Both the position numbers and the translations under genes were made by a program. The notes under the pieces are model-generated. The model saw only the letters and a list, made by a program, of their open reading frames with translations, had not been told where the DNA came from and did not search any database. A stretch of DNA of 64,000 nt from Halomonas sp. 328 (GTDB lineage: Bacteria > Pseudomonadota > Gammaproteobacteria > Pseudomonadales > Halomonadaceae), in assembly GCF_015645095.1 (NCBI RefSeq), contig NZ_JADOTW010000007.1, forward strand, positions 1 to 64,000, read 5' to 3'. Below, piece by piece: positions 36,389-44,080 of this stretch. The stretch's first letter is position 1. Every line of letters starts with the position of its first letter.

Positions 36389-36951
36389 TGGGCATCGCTC
36401 CGCGCCATCGCGATCAGGGTCTCGGCCAGGGCCCGGGTATCGGCCAGGGCCGTGGCGGTATCCAGCAGGGCCACCGCCGTATTGCTGCCCTCCAGCACCA
36501 TAAAGAGGCGCCGCGCCAGGCCGGGGTGGTGGTCCAGCCCGTCGCGGGCCACCGCGGCCTCCAGGCGAGCCAGCAGGTCGTTCTTGGCGGTCGCCGCCAG
36601 GGCATGAAGCTCGGCATTGTGCTCGGCGAACTCGCCCATCGCCTTGGCCATGATGCAGCCGTGCTGGCTGTGGTGCTCAAGCCAGTCACCGTGGGCATCG
36701 ATCAACGCCAGGGTCTCCTGTCCCGGCGCCGCCGCGGCCATGGCCGCCTCCAGGCTGGCGATAAAGCGCTCGTGCCGGGCCGTCAGCACCGCCGCCACCA
36801 GGGCCTCCTTGGAAGCGAAGTGGTTGTAGAGCGTCATGCGCACCACCCCGGCCGCCGCCACGATGCGGTCGATGCCCGTGGCGTGGAAGCCCTGCTCATA
36901 GAAGAGCCGTTCGGCGGTGGCGAGCAGTTGGTCGCGTTTCGAGGCAGGCAT
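36385..36951 (-). CDS. TetR/AcrR family transcriptional repressor
   Basis: 188 residues. The N-terminal helix-turn-helix reads LLATAERLFYEQGFHATGID then RIVAAAGVVRMTLYNHFASK, typical of TetR proteins, with a helical ligand-binding part behind it (GCIMAKAMGEFAEH). It lies between two paralogous MFS genes and is fused by ATGA overlap to the one it is co-transcribed with. A palindrome 17 bp upstream of its start fits autoregulation. Confidence 0.93.
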   Translation of the reverse strand: MPASKRDQLLATAERLFYEQGFHATGIDRIVAAAGVVRMTLYNHFASKEALVAAVLTARHERFIASLEAAMAAAAPGQETLALIDAHGDWLEHHSQHGCIMAKAMGEFAEHNAELHALAATAKNDLLARLEAAVARDGLDHHPGLARRLFMVLEGSNTAVALLDTATALADTRALAETLIAMARSDAQ

Positions 36952-36967
36952 CGGCGGTCGCTCCTGT

Positions 36968-36981
36968 ATAGACCGATCTAT
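36968..36981. promoter_or_regulatory. Operator-like palindrome for the TetR repressor
   Basis: ATAGACCGATCTAT is an inverted repeat of ATAGA and TCTAT around CCGA, just upstream of the tetR start. The ATAGAxxxxTCTAT form is like many TetR-family operators. The rest of the 274-bp gap to the divergent MFS gene shows no second copy. Confidence 0.55.
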
Positions 36982-37225
36982 CTAAATGCGCGACCATAAA
37001 AGTACAGTGCTCCCGGGGCCGTCAATCACTGTTTCGGCGTGTCCGCCACGCGGTCGTTTCGGGTAGGGATCGACGTCGTTCTCGGCAATAAGCCGACACT
37101 TCGCCCCCGAAAGGCAGGCCAGGGTGGGGCCGATGGTGGGGCTCTCGGGTGGACCTGTCGACTCGCGCCTTTGGCGTGGCGCATGACGACCATCAACTTC
37201 GTAGCGGGACCGAGGGGGGAGCACA

Positions 37226-38509
37226 ATGAGGCTGTCGAGCACAGGGTTCGCGATTTTCGGGGCCGCGCTGATCGCGATCAGTTACGGGCTGGCCCGCTTC
37301 GCCTTCGGGCTCTTCGTGCCGCCGATCCGCGAGGAGCTGGGCCTCACCTCCTCCATGATCGGCATCATCGGGGCGCTACCCTTGATCAGCTTCCTGCTAG
37401 CCACGGTGGTGGCGCCGCTGATCACCGACATCCTGGGGGCCCGCTACGCGGCGGTGCTCTCCGGTGCCTTCGGCGTCGCCGGGCTGGCGCTGATCAGCCA
37501 GGCCAGCGGCCCGCTGATGCTGGGGGCGGGGGTGTTCGCCTGCGGGGTCTGCACCGGCCTGATGATGCCCGCGCTGACGGCGGCCATGCAGGCGATCGTG
37601 AAACGCTCGCTGCATGGGCGGGTCAGCTCGGTGATGAACGCGGGGACCAGCATCGGCGTGATGGTGGCGGTGCCCACGGTGCTCTTCATGGTCGGCGCCT
37701 GGCGCCTCGCCTATGTCTCCTTCGCCGTCCTGGCCGCCCTCGGGGTGATCGCCGCCTGGCTCTTCCTGCCGTCGGTCTCGCGGATCGTGCCGGCGAACGC
37801 CGCGCCGCCGCCGCCGATCAGCGAGCTGCCCTGGTCGCGTCTGATCAGGCTCTCGCTGTTCGCCTACCTGATGGGGCTCGTCTCCTCCGCCTACTGGATC
37901 TTCGCCCCCGACCTGGTGGTCAGTCTCGGTGGCCTGCCCGCCAGTGCCACCGCCTGGCTCTGGCTCGCGGTGGGCGTCGCCGGCCTGGGCGGTGCCGTGG
38001 TCGCCGACCTGGCCGATCGCAACAACCCGCCCATTACCCAGGCCCTGATGTTGATGATGCTCTCCGCCAGCCTGGCCCTGCTCGCGGCGAGCCCCGCCCA
38101 ACCGCTGCTGACGGCCTTCTCCGCGCTGGTCTTCGGCCTGGCGTACATGAGCCTGACGGGGCTCTACCTGATGACCGGCATTCGCCTCCTGCCCGGCCGG
38201 CTGTCGGCGGGACCGGTGCTGCCCTTTATGGCGGTCTCGTTGGGGCAGGCGACCGGCTCGCCCTTGGTCGGTGGGCTGGTGGAAGGCTTCGGCTATGCCG
38301 ATGCCTTCGCCATGTTCGCCGCGCTGGGCATCCTGGTGGCCGTGCTCTCGCCCTTTTACCCGGGCGCCATCGCCCAGGCGGACGAGGAAGAGGTCGAGGA
38401 GGAGAGCGGTCTCCAGGCGGCCTATGACCACCAGCTCCAGAACGAGGAGGGCGAACCGCTGGAGGATCCCCTCGAGGAGGAAGACGAGGCGCCTACCGCC
38501 ACGTCATGA
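37226..38509 (+). CDS. MFS transporter with acidic C-terminal tail (paralogue of the gene at 35189)
   Basis: 427 residues, 12 membrane segments, start ATG at 37226 after AGGGGGGAGC. The first 380 residues match the layout of the neighbouring MFS protein (GLARFAFGLFVPPIREELG, RVSSVMNAGTSIGVMVAVPT, YWIFAPDLVVSLGGLPASAT). The last 45 residues form a strongly acidic tail (EEEVEEESGLQ, EGEPLEDPLEEEDEAPTATS) that is unusual for MFS proteins and might be a cytosolic sensor or interaction segment. Divergent from tetR and probably under the same control. Confidence 0.9.
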   Translation: MRLSSTGFAIFGAALIAISYGLARFAFGLFVPPIREELGLTSSMIGIIGALPLISFLLATVVAPLITDILGARYAAVLSGAFGVAGLALISQASGPLMLGAGVFACGVCTGLMMPALTAAMQAIVKRSLHGRVSSVMNAGTSIGVMVAVPTVLFMVGAWRLAYVSFAVLAALGVIAAWLFLPSVSRIVPANAAPPPPISELPWSRLIRLSLFAYLMGLVSSAYWIFAPDLVVSLGGLPASATAWLWLAVGVAGLGGAVVADLADRNNPPITQALMLMMLSASLALLAASPAQPLLTAFSALVFGLAYMSLTGLYLMTGIRLLPGRLSAGPVLPFMAVSLGQATGSPLVGGLVEGFGYADAFAMFAALGILVAVLSPFYPGAIAQADEEEVEEESGLQAAYDHQLQNEEGEPLEDPLEEEDEAPTATS

Positions 38510-38577
38510 GGGGAGCGGGCAGCCGGCCACCCAGGGCCAGGCTGCCCTCGCGTCCCTGCCGACGCCTTGCCCGGTGG

Positions 38578-38790
38578 TCACTCGGGGTGCCCGTCGAAGA
38601 CGGCGATGGCCTCGTCCAGGCTGGTGGCCACGGCGTTCCACGGCAGCGGCGATCCGGCGAAGTGGCAGTGGTAGAGCGCCTCGTCGTCGATCTCGACACG
38701 ATGGATGCGGTTGCCTCGATCGTCCTGCCAGCAGTCGGCATGGACCTGCTGCCAGTGGGGGGCGAGCGGGGCGAAGATGGCGATGTTCAT
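38578..38790 (-). CDS. Small hypothetical protein
   Basis: 70 residues: MNIAIFAPLAPHWQQVHADC, then QDDRGNRIHRVEIDDEALYH and SLDEAIAVFDGHPE. No family recognised. The alternating strand-like pattern suggests a small beta-rich domain. Start ATG at 38790 preceded by GGAGGGAAGCC. Codon use is like the neighbouring genes, so it is probably real. Confidence 0.6.
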   Translation of the reverse strand: MNIAIFAPLAPHWQQVHADCWQDDRGNRIHRVEIDDEALYHCHFAGSPLPWNAVATSLDEAIAVFDGHPE

Positions 38791-39098
38791 GATGGCTTCC
38801 CTCCTCCAGTCGCTCGAGTCTGGCGTCGGCTCAGGGCGCTTTTGGTTGCCTATGACTTAGACACTATCAGGGCGACGATCCTTTCAGGGCTTGCCTGGAC
38901 AGGCGAAACCGAGATGCCTCGTATCGCTCCTACCCTCGGTTGCGCGACCCGGTTTCTCCAGTGTAGGACAGAATGGAAACAGTAGGTAACATTTAATTAC
39001 ATCTCCGCGTTGTTTCCCTGCCTGGGACTCAGCATCCTTCGGTGCTAGTCTGGGACGGACACCGATAACGACACCGCCACTACGCAAGGGATGCCCCT
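38791..39098. other. 308-bp intergenic region without a recognised gene
   Basis: It separates the small minus-strand gene from the DUF427 gene. An inverted repeat GAAACCG (38909-38915) / CGGTTTC (38950-38956) and a small hairpin CAGCATCCTTCGGTGCT at 39029-39045 are visible. No known riboswitch, small RNA or coding frame was recognised. Base composition drops towards 39000. Confidence 0.4.
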
Positions 39099-39431
39099 AT
39101 GGCGATGGATTCCACCGAACCCCGTATCACCCTGCACCCGCACTCCCGCCGGGTGCGCGTGGTGATCGACGGCACCCTGATCGCCGATACCACCCGCGCC
39201 ATCGAGCTCCGCGAACGCGGCTACCCGCCGCGCCAGTACCTCCCCCGCGACGATGTGCGGATGGAGCTGCTGACCCCCTCCGAGACGGTGACCCACTGCC
39301 CCTTCAAGGGCGATGCGACCTACTTCTCGTTTGGTGAGCACCAGGACGCGGCCTGGAGTTATCAACAACCGTTGGAGGGGATGGAGGCGATTGACGGACG
39401 GGTGGTGTTTTATAAGGGCGTGAGCGAATGA
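39099..39431 (+). CDS. DUF427 domain protein
   Basis: 110 residues matching DUF427: RRVRVVIDGTLIADTTRAIE, the RGYPPRQYLPRDDVRMELL stretch (the P-x-x-Y-F-P motif region), THCPFKGDATYFSFGEHQDA and AWSYQQPLEGMEAIDGRVVF. THCPFKGxAxY is the strongest signature. Function is unknown; the fold is a compact beta barrel. ATG at 39099 (GCCCCTATGG, weak ribosome binding site). Confidence 0.9.
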   Translation: MAMDSTEPRITLHPHSRRVRVVIDGTLIADTTRAIELRERGYPPRQYLPRDDVRMELLTPSETVTHCPFKGDATYFSFGEHQDAAWSYQQPLEGMEAIDGRVVFYKGVSE

Positions 39432-39642
39432 CGGTTATCGGCCTGAAGTGGCCTTGTCGGCAAAGGCAGCAGGCACGTTCATTGGGGGGATGCAGCATTC
39501 ACGGTGATTGGTGTTATTTTTCCGAGTTATACTTAATTTTCAGGATTTTCAACAAGATAAAATGTGCTCGATGTTCAGCATAATATTGTTGAACGCGCAT
39601 GCGCACTCAAGTGGAGTATCAAGCATGCTATACAATATAACT

Positions 39643-39649
39643 GTTAGCG
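39643..39649 (+). other. Cassette-type core site at the left end of the low-GC islet
   Basis: GTTAGCG lies 17 bp before the first gene of the islet. It matches 6 of 7 bases of GTTAGCC, the complement of the R'' element GGCTAAC at 40539, as expected when an integron cassette begins with the R' half of its own attC. The 200 bp further left are AT-rich and contain a GCGCATGCGC palindrome but no recognised gene. Confidence 0.5.
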
Positions 39650-39665
39650 ATACCAAAAGGACCAT

Positions 39666-40544
39666 ATGACAGATAAGAAGCTACAGGGGCTAATGAAGGA
39701 CTCCGTTCGTGAAGCAAGAAACGCTTTGCGGAGCTTGGACCGTTTGATGCATGGCGTGGCCATGATTATCGTCCTCATAGGTATAGTTTTCATTCTTGCT
39801 AGTGCAGTTTCAACAACGATTCTAACCGCCGTTTCAATGGTGATTGTTTTCTCCGTGTCGCTGGCTGTTTATATCAGTACACAAAGCTTCGGAGAGGGCG
39901 CCTTGGCGTTAATTTTTGGTTTGGTGGGTATATTTTCGGTTGAATGGACAACTGGCGGGTTAGTGGCATTCAACTTTGCATGGGTAGCATTTTCCGGCCT
40001 GGCCTTCATAATTGCAGGAATTCGGTCTGCAGGAGATCTTCAGGTTATTATGCGAGATGCTGCACAGAGACTAGCTGAATGCCCTAGAGACGTTGCGAAT
40101 AAGGAAAAGAAGATCGATGACTTGGTTTATAAACACCAAATTGGATCGATAGGAGCTGAAGGAGTGGCCAAGATCATTCGCCTGCTTGCCTATCGTGGCG
40201 TTTCAGAGGATCTATTTAGCCCTGTTATTGAAGAAACTGGGAGGTTGGTAAAGTTTACCAGAATCTCATACGACAAGCTGAGTGCTTTTCTTATTGACTT
40301 GATTCGGCGATTTGAGGTCGGCACAGTCTCCGAATTTGTAGCGATCGCACAAGAGGTTCGTCAGATTCTTGATTCTGTGAAAGCGACTCCGGAGGAGTTC
40401 TTTGCTAGTTATGAGGAGAGTCGCAGCCTCCTCTTGGGGGACAGAGTAGATCACCACCGATTCTTTGTGGCATTGGGGCAAGCCATAGATGAGGGTGTCC
40501 AAATTCAGCATGTTCATGCTCGCGTCTCAGAGTTGCTGGGCTAA
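39666..40544 (+). CDS. Hypothetical membrane protein in a gene cassette
   Basis: 292 residues encoded by clearly AT-richer DNA than the surroundings. Two to four hydrophobic segments (about residues 30-115: VAMIIVLIGIVFILASAVST, AVSMVIVFSVSLAVYIS, GALALIFGLVGIFSV) are followed by a soluble helical domain (about 125-292). No family was recognised. ATG at 39666 after AAAAGGACC. Its stop codon lies inside the R'' element of an attC-like site, a hallmark of integron cassette genes. Foreign origin is suggested by composition. Confidence 0.75.
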   Translation: MTDKKLQGLMKDSVREARNALRSLDRLMHGVAMIIVLIGIVFILASAVSTTILTAVSMVIVFSVSLAVYISTQSFGEGALALIFGLVGIFSVEWTTGGLVAFNFAWVAFSGLAFIIAGIRSAGDLQVIMRDAAQRLAECPRDVANKEKKIDDLVYKHQIGSIGAEGVAKIIRLLAYRGVSEDLFSPVIEETGRLVKFTRISYDKLSAFLIDLIRRFEVGTVSEFVAIAQEVRQILDSVKATPEEFFASYEESRSLLLGDRVDHHRFFVALGQAIDEGVQIQHVHARVSELLG

Positions 40545-40609
40545 CAACAGCGTCAACGCGGACCGACTTCTCCGCTGACGCTCCAAAGCCGTCCGGTTAC
40601 GCTGGGCGT
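40539..40609. other. attC-like recombination site of an integron cassette (right end displaced)
   Basis: GGCTAAC (R''-like, 40539-40545) is followed by inverted arms: CAGCGT (40548-40553) with ACGCTG (40599-40604), AAC (40555-40557) with GTT (40596-40598), and CGGAC (40559-40563) with GTCCG (40591-40595). Single unpaired bases at 40554 and 40558 correspond to the extrahelical bases of attC sites, and the 27-base centre to the variable loop. The right side ends GGGCGT and is cut by a 165-bp element; GTTAAGT (40777-40783), which fits the consensus GTTRRRY, lies just beyond it and would complete the site. Confidence 0.65.
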
Positions 40610-40610
40610 A

Positions 40611-40775
40611 AGGCTGTAGAAAAAGTCCAGGTGCTTCGAGGTGGGTGCGCTCGTTAACAAAGTATAATTAGATGTTATGATGAGAGCTGGTCTGGATTAT
40701 ATGAGAGAGTGTGGAAATTAGTGGAAAAATTAACTAAACAGGGGGTTGAAAGGCTCGTGCCTTTTTCTACAGCCT
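40611..40775. mobile_element. 165-bp MITE-like element inserted in the attC-like site
   Basis: Perfect 15-bp terminal inverted repeats AGGCTGTAGAAAAAG (40611-40625) and CTTTTTCTACAGCCT (40761-40775). No coding frame inside; AT-rich. The flanks carry CGT on both sides (40607-40609 and 40776-40778), a possible 3-bp target duplication. The ends resemble those of some insertion sequences, so it is probably a non-autonomous derivative moved by a transposase encoded elsewhere. Confidence 0.75.
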
Positions 40776-40797
40776 CGTTAAGTGACTAGAGGGAATT

Positions 40798-41115
40798 ATG
40801 TCAGAGATTTCCAAAACCCCTGAGCCTCCATACTACGCGGTGATTTTCAGTAGTCATCGCACGGAGGGTGACAATGGGTACACTGCAATGGCTGAACGAA
40901 TGGTGGAGTTGGCATCAGAGCAACCAGGTTTTCTGGGTGTTGAGTCTGCTAGAGAGAATGTGGGTATCACTGTGTCGTACTGGGAAAATCTTGAGGCAAT
41001 CATCAACTGGAAGAGAAATATTGAGCATCGCGAAGCCCAGCGGCTCGGCCATCAGCAATGGTATTCCACTTTTCGGGTTCGGGTGGCAAAGGTTGAGCGT
41101 GAGTATGGGGTTTAA
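40798..41115 (+). CDS. Antibiotic biosynthesis monooxygenase (ABM) fold protein
   Basis: 105 residues with the dimeric ferredoxin-like ABM fold: YYAVIFSSHRTEGDNGYTAM, AERMVELASEQPGFLGVESA, then VSYWENLEAIINWKRNIEHR and GHQQWYSTFRVRVAKVEREY. GFLGVES and the SYWxxxEAIxxWKxxxxHxxAQ pattern are typical of the YgiN/ABM-related stress proteins that are common in integron cassettes. It follows GTTAAGT by 14 bp and an AGAGGG ribosome binding site, as a second cassette would. The sequence GTTTAAC at 41110-41116 overlapping its stop fits an R'' element, but no attC follows. Confidence 0.85.
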   Translation: MSEISKTPEPPYYAVIFSSHRTEGDNGYTAMAERMVELASEQPGFLGVESARENVGITVSYWENLEAIINWKRNIEHREAQRLGHQQWYSTFRVRVAKVEREYGV

Positions 41116-41148
41116 CCTTGTCTTTATATTCCAATAAGAGAGTGTTTT

Positions 41149-41595
41149 ATGTCTTTTGTTGTTTTTTTCTTGGTTGTCATGGGTTTGTTTTTTCTTAGTT
41201 TTCTGTTGGAGTTTTTTAGGTTTGAGCATGGTGTTCCAATTGCTTTAGTGGATTTGATGTTTTTCCCGCTAACGATGGTGTTGTGTTTTTTGGGTTTGAA
41301 GGCGGTGTTTGAGATGGGGAGGAAAGGGGGGCGCGTTGCTGAACTCGAAATAAGTAATCCGTTGTCTACCTTCGCGTGGATTTCAATCATGGCTATCCCG
41401 TTTTCAGTTTGGGTCGCTTGGAATGTTAGAGAAGGGAGTATATCCCCTTTTGGACCTTTTTCTTTGGGAAGGGGTGGGGTGGTTCATGGATATACCATAA
41501 TGTCTTTTGGCGCTTCTCTCGTAATTATGTGGATTTTTATTTTTTTGAAAGTGGCTTTAAAGGTGGTTAGGGGGAAGGGGGGTAGTCGTCTTTAG
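41149..41595 (+). CDS. Hypothetical membrane protein (low GC)
   Basis: 148 residues, strongly hydrophobic: about four membrane segments (FFLVVMGLFFLSFLLEFF, ALVDLMFFPLTMVLCFLGL, STFAWISIMAIPFSVWVAW, IMSFGASLVIMWIFIFLKV) with a basic C-terminus. No family recognised. It is the last gene of the AT-rich islet, 33 bp after the ABM gene, and ends 100 bp before a strong bidirectional terminator. Codon use is unlike the host genes, which supports recent transfer. Confidence 0.7.
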   Translation: MSFVVFFLVVMGLFFLSFLLEFFRFEHGVPIALVDLMFFPLTMVLCFLGLKAVFEMGRKGGRVAELEISNPLSTFAWISIMAIPFSVWVAWNVREGSISPFGPFSLGRGGVVHGYTIMSFGASLVIMWIFIFLKVALKVVRGKGGSRL

Positions 41596-41695
41596 GCGTG
41601 TTTTGATGTTTTGTTGCTAAGATTTCGTTATTTGCTGGTCGATATGTTGCATAATTATTCGCCTGAGAGAGTCGTAAATAGCGATAGAAACTGGC

Positions 41696-41734
41696 AAAAA
41701 CCCGATATCACCAATACTAGTGATATCGGGTTTT
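41696..41734. terminator. Bidirectional rho-independent terminator between the islet and recD
   Basis: CCCGATATCAC (41701-41711) and GTGATATCGGG (41720-41730) form a perfect 11-bp stem with an 8-base loop. AAAAA precedes and TTTT follows, so it can stop transcription in both directions: the plus-strand membrane protein gene and the minus-strand recCBD operon, whose last gene ends at 41735. Confidence 0.9.
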
Positions 41735-44080
41735 CTACACCCTCCCCAACCCACTCACTCGCATCACCTCCCTCGTCACCGCTTCATCCAGCATCCCGCG
41801 GCCGGTTTCCACCAGCGTTAGCCAGTGCTTGGCGCGGGTGATGCCGGTGTATACCAGCTCCCGGGTGAGGATGGGGTTGGGGGCGTCGGGGAGCAGCAGG
41901 GCGGTGTGGGTGAATTCCGAGCCCTGGGACTTGTGTACCGTCATGGCGAAGACGGTTTCCACCGCCTGGAGGCGGCTGGGCAGTACCCACTTGATCTTGC
42001 CGCTGCCGTCGCTGGACGGGAAGGCGACCCGCAGCAGAGTTCTGCCGGGCGCCCGGGCATCGGGGAGCGCCAGGGTGATGCCGATATCGCCGTTCATCAG
42101 CCCCAGGCCGTAGTCGTTGCGGGTGACCAGTACCGGGCGGCCTTCGAACCAGCCCCGGTCGAGCTCCATATCGCTGGCATGGAGCCAGCCGGCACGGCGC
42201 AGGGCGCGGCCGATGCGCGGGTTGAGGCCCTCGATGCCCCAGGGGCCCTTGCGCAGGGCGCAGAGCAGTTGGAACTGGCCATGGGCCTCGAGCACGGCGC
42301 GGGCCCAGGCGTCGAAGGGCTGGCGCGCTTCGTCGTCGCCGAAAGCGGTCTCGGTCGGACGCCGGTCGCGCAGTACCGCCAGGTAGTGGCGGTAGCCCAG
42401 CGGCGGGGCGACGGGCTCGCCGCGCCGGTCGTGGCGACCCTGGCCGCGGTTGGGGAAACCGGCGGGATTACCCTCCACCACCAGCCTGTCGAGACCCGCG
42501 TCCTCGGGGTCACCGAGATGCAGCCGGGCCAGGTCACGATAGGCGGCCTTTCCTTCTTCACCGAACACCTCGCGCACGGCGCGGCGCTTCTCCTTGGCCA
42601 GACGCTTGTCGGGCAGCGGGCGATTGACCGCCTCGGCGAGCCGGCCGATGCCGCTGGCGGCGTCGAAGCGGTGGCTGACCCGCAGCATGGCGATGGCCTG
42701 GTCCAGGGGCTGGCCCTGGGCATCTCTATATCGTTCGGGTAGCGGGGTGCCGGTGGCGGCCTCCAGCCAGTCGGCGGTCTCGGCGGTGTAGTGGCCGCCC
42801 TCGGCGCGCTGGCAGAGATCGCCCAGCACGGCGCCGGCCTCCACGGAGGCGAGCTGGTCCTTGTCGCCGAGCAGCACCAGCCGCGCCCGGGCGGGCAGGG
42901 CGGTCAGCACCGCGGCCATCATCTCGACATCCACCATGGAGGCTTCGTCGATCACTAGCACGTCCAGGGCCAGGGGGTTGCCGGCGTGGTGGCGGAAGTG
43001 GCGGGTATCGGGACGGGAGCCCAGCAGGCGGTGCAGGGTCGTCACCTCGGTGGGGATGGCCTCGCGCAGGGTCGAGATATCCACACCCTGTTGGCCTACG
43101 GCGCCGGCCAGCTCGGCCAGTGACAGCTTCTTGACCTGGCCGGCGATGGATTCGTTGAGGCGCGCGGCGGCCTTGCCGGTGGGGGCGGCGAGGCGGATAC
43201 GCAGCGGGCGGGCGGCGTCCGGCTCGGGGCGGCCCAGGGCCATGGCCTGGAGCAGGGCGAGCAGCTTGACCACGGTGGTGGTCTTGCCGGTGCCGGGGCC
43301 GCCGGTGATCACCGCGAAGGGGGAGCGGGCGGCCAGGGAGCAGGCGGCCTTCTGCCAGTCGAGGTCGCCGCTGGTGGGGAAGAGGGCGTCCAGGGCGGTG
43401 GAGAGGGTTGCGGTGTTGGTGGGGGCTTCGGGGCCGGTGGCCGCTTCCGGGCGCCTATCGGCGCCATCGCTCGGGGAACCCGAGCTCCCACGGGGGGCCT
43501 GATCGGGTGCTGCGGTGTCTTCGGGGCGCCTATCGGCGCCAATCGCCCGATGAATCGGGCTCCTACAGGTGGTGGTGGTGAGTCGGGCGGCGATCTGTTG
43601 GCGGATCTGTTGTTCGTATTGCCAGTAGCGGCGCAGGTAGAGGCGCGGGCCGCGGGGACCGGGGGCGTGGACCAGGGGCGTGCTGCCCGGTGCGTCGTGG
43701 GCGACCAGGCCGGGGTTGGCGAGGGCTCGCTGCCAGTCATCGAGGGTCAGGCCGTCGAGCACCTCGCTGGGCAGGGGCGGTGGTTCGCTGAGGTCGTCGC
43801 CTTCCGGCGGCAGCGACAGGGCCAGGTCCGGGGCCTCCAGGGTGGCGGCCAGGTCGAGGCAGACATGGCCGCGGCCCAGTTGGTGGCTGGCCAGGGCCGC
43901 GGCCAGCAGCAGCGGCGCCGGGGCCTCGGGCACCTCGCGGTGCAGGAAGCGCGCCAGGGCCCGGTCCAGGGCACGCAGCCAGCCGCGCTCCACCCAGCGC
44001 GCCAGCAGCGCCATCAGCGCCGGCGTCTCGTCCAGGGCCGGGTGCCGGGCCTCGGGCAGGTCGTCGAACAGATCCTTCAT
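41735..44080 (-). CDS. recD: Exodeoxyribonuclease V alpha subunit RecD
   Basis: 781 residues of the fast 5'-3' helicase of RecBCD, which processes DNA double-strand ends for recombination. Walker A is AVITGGPGTGKTTTVVKLL near residue 258, followed by DVLVIDEASMVDVEMMAAVL (Walker B DEAS) and VLLGDKDQLASVEAGAVLGD. The C-terminal helicase domain ends FAMTVHKSQGSEFTHTALLL and ELVYTGITRAKHWLTLV. Longer than E. coli RecD (608): part of the excess is a REP-derived linker at residues about 171-211 and part lies around residues 505-575. Starts with an ATGA overlap with recB. Confidence 0.95.
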   Translation of the reverse strand: MKDLFDDLPEARHPALDETPALMALLARWVERGWLRALDRALARFLHREVPEAPAPLLLAAALASHQLGRGHVCLDLAATLEAPDLALSLPPEGDDLSEPPPLPSEVLDGLTLDDWQRALANPGLVAHDAPGSTPLVHAPGPRGPRLYLRRYWQYEQQIRQQIAARLTTTTCRSPIHRAIGADRRPEDTAAPDQAPRGSSGSPSDGADRRPEAATGPEAPTNTATLSTALDALFPTSGDLDWQKAACSLAARSPFAVITGGPGTGKTTTVVKLLALLQAMALGRPEPDAARPLRIRLAAPTGKAAARLNESIAGQVKKLSLAELAGAVGQQGVDISTLREAIPTEVTTLHRLLGSRPDTRHFRHHAGNPLALDVLVIDEASMVDVEMMAAVLTALPARARLVLLGDKDQLASVEAGAVLGDLCQRAEGGHYTAETADWLEAATGTPLPERYRDAQGQPLDQAIAMLRVSHRFDAASGIGRLAEAVNRPLPDKRLAKEKRRAVREVFGEEGKAAYRDLARLHLGDPEDAGLDRLVVEGNPAGFPNRGQGRHDRRGEPVAPPLGYRHYLAVLRDRRPTETAFGDDEARQPFDAWARAVLEAHGQFQLLCALRKGPWGIEGLNPRIGRALRRAGWLHASDMELDRGWFEGRPVLVTRNDYGLGLMNGDIGITLALPDARAPGRTLLRVAFPSSDGSGKIKWVLPSRLQAVETVFAMTVHKSQGSEFTHTALLLPDAPNPILTRELVYTGITRAKHWLTLVETGRGMLDEAVTREVMRVSGLGRV
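43446..43568. repeat. Two REP-like palindromic elements in frame inside recD
   Basis: Copy A (43521-43568) and copy B (43446-43490), read on the minus strand, both run: GGAGC, a CCCGAT/ATCGGGC-type inverted repeat, then the palindrome GGCGCCGATAGGCGCC. They translate as SPIHRAIGADRRPED and GSPSDGADRRPEA. The elements keep the reading frame and fall in the linker between the N-terminal domain and the ATPase domain of RecD, where an insertion is probably tolerated. Pairs of such palindromes normally lie between genes. Confidence 0.75.

Noticed and set aside
40539..40609. The attC-like stem as an ordinary rho-independent terminator
   Set aside because: The stem is interrupted by unpaired bases, has a 27-base loop and no T-run, and its ends match cassette core sites.
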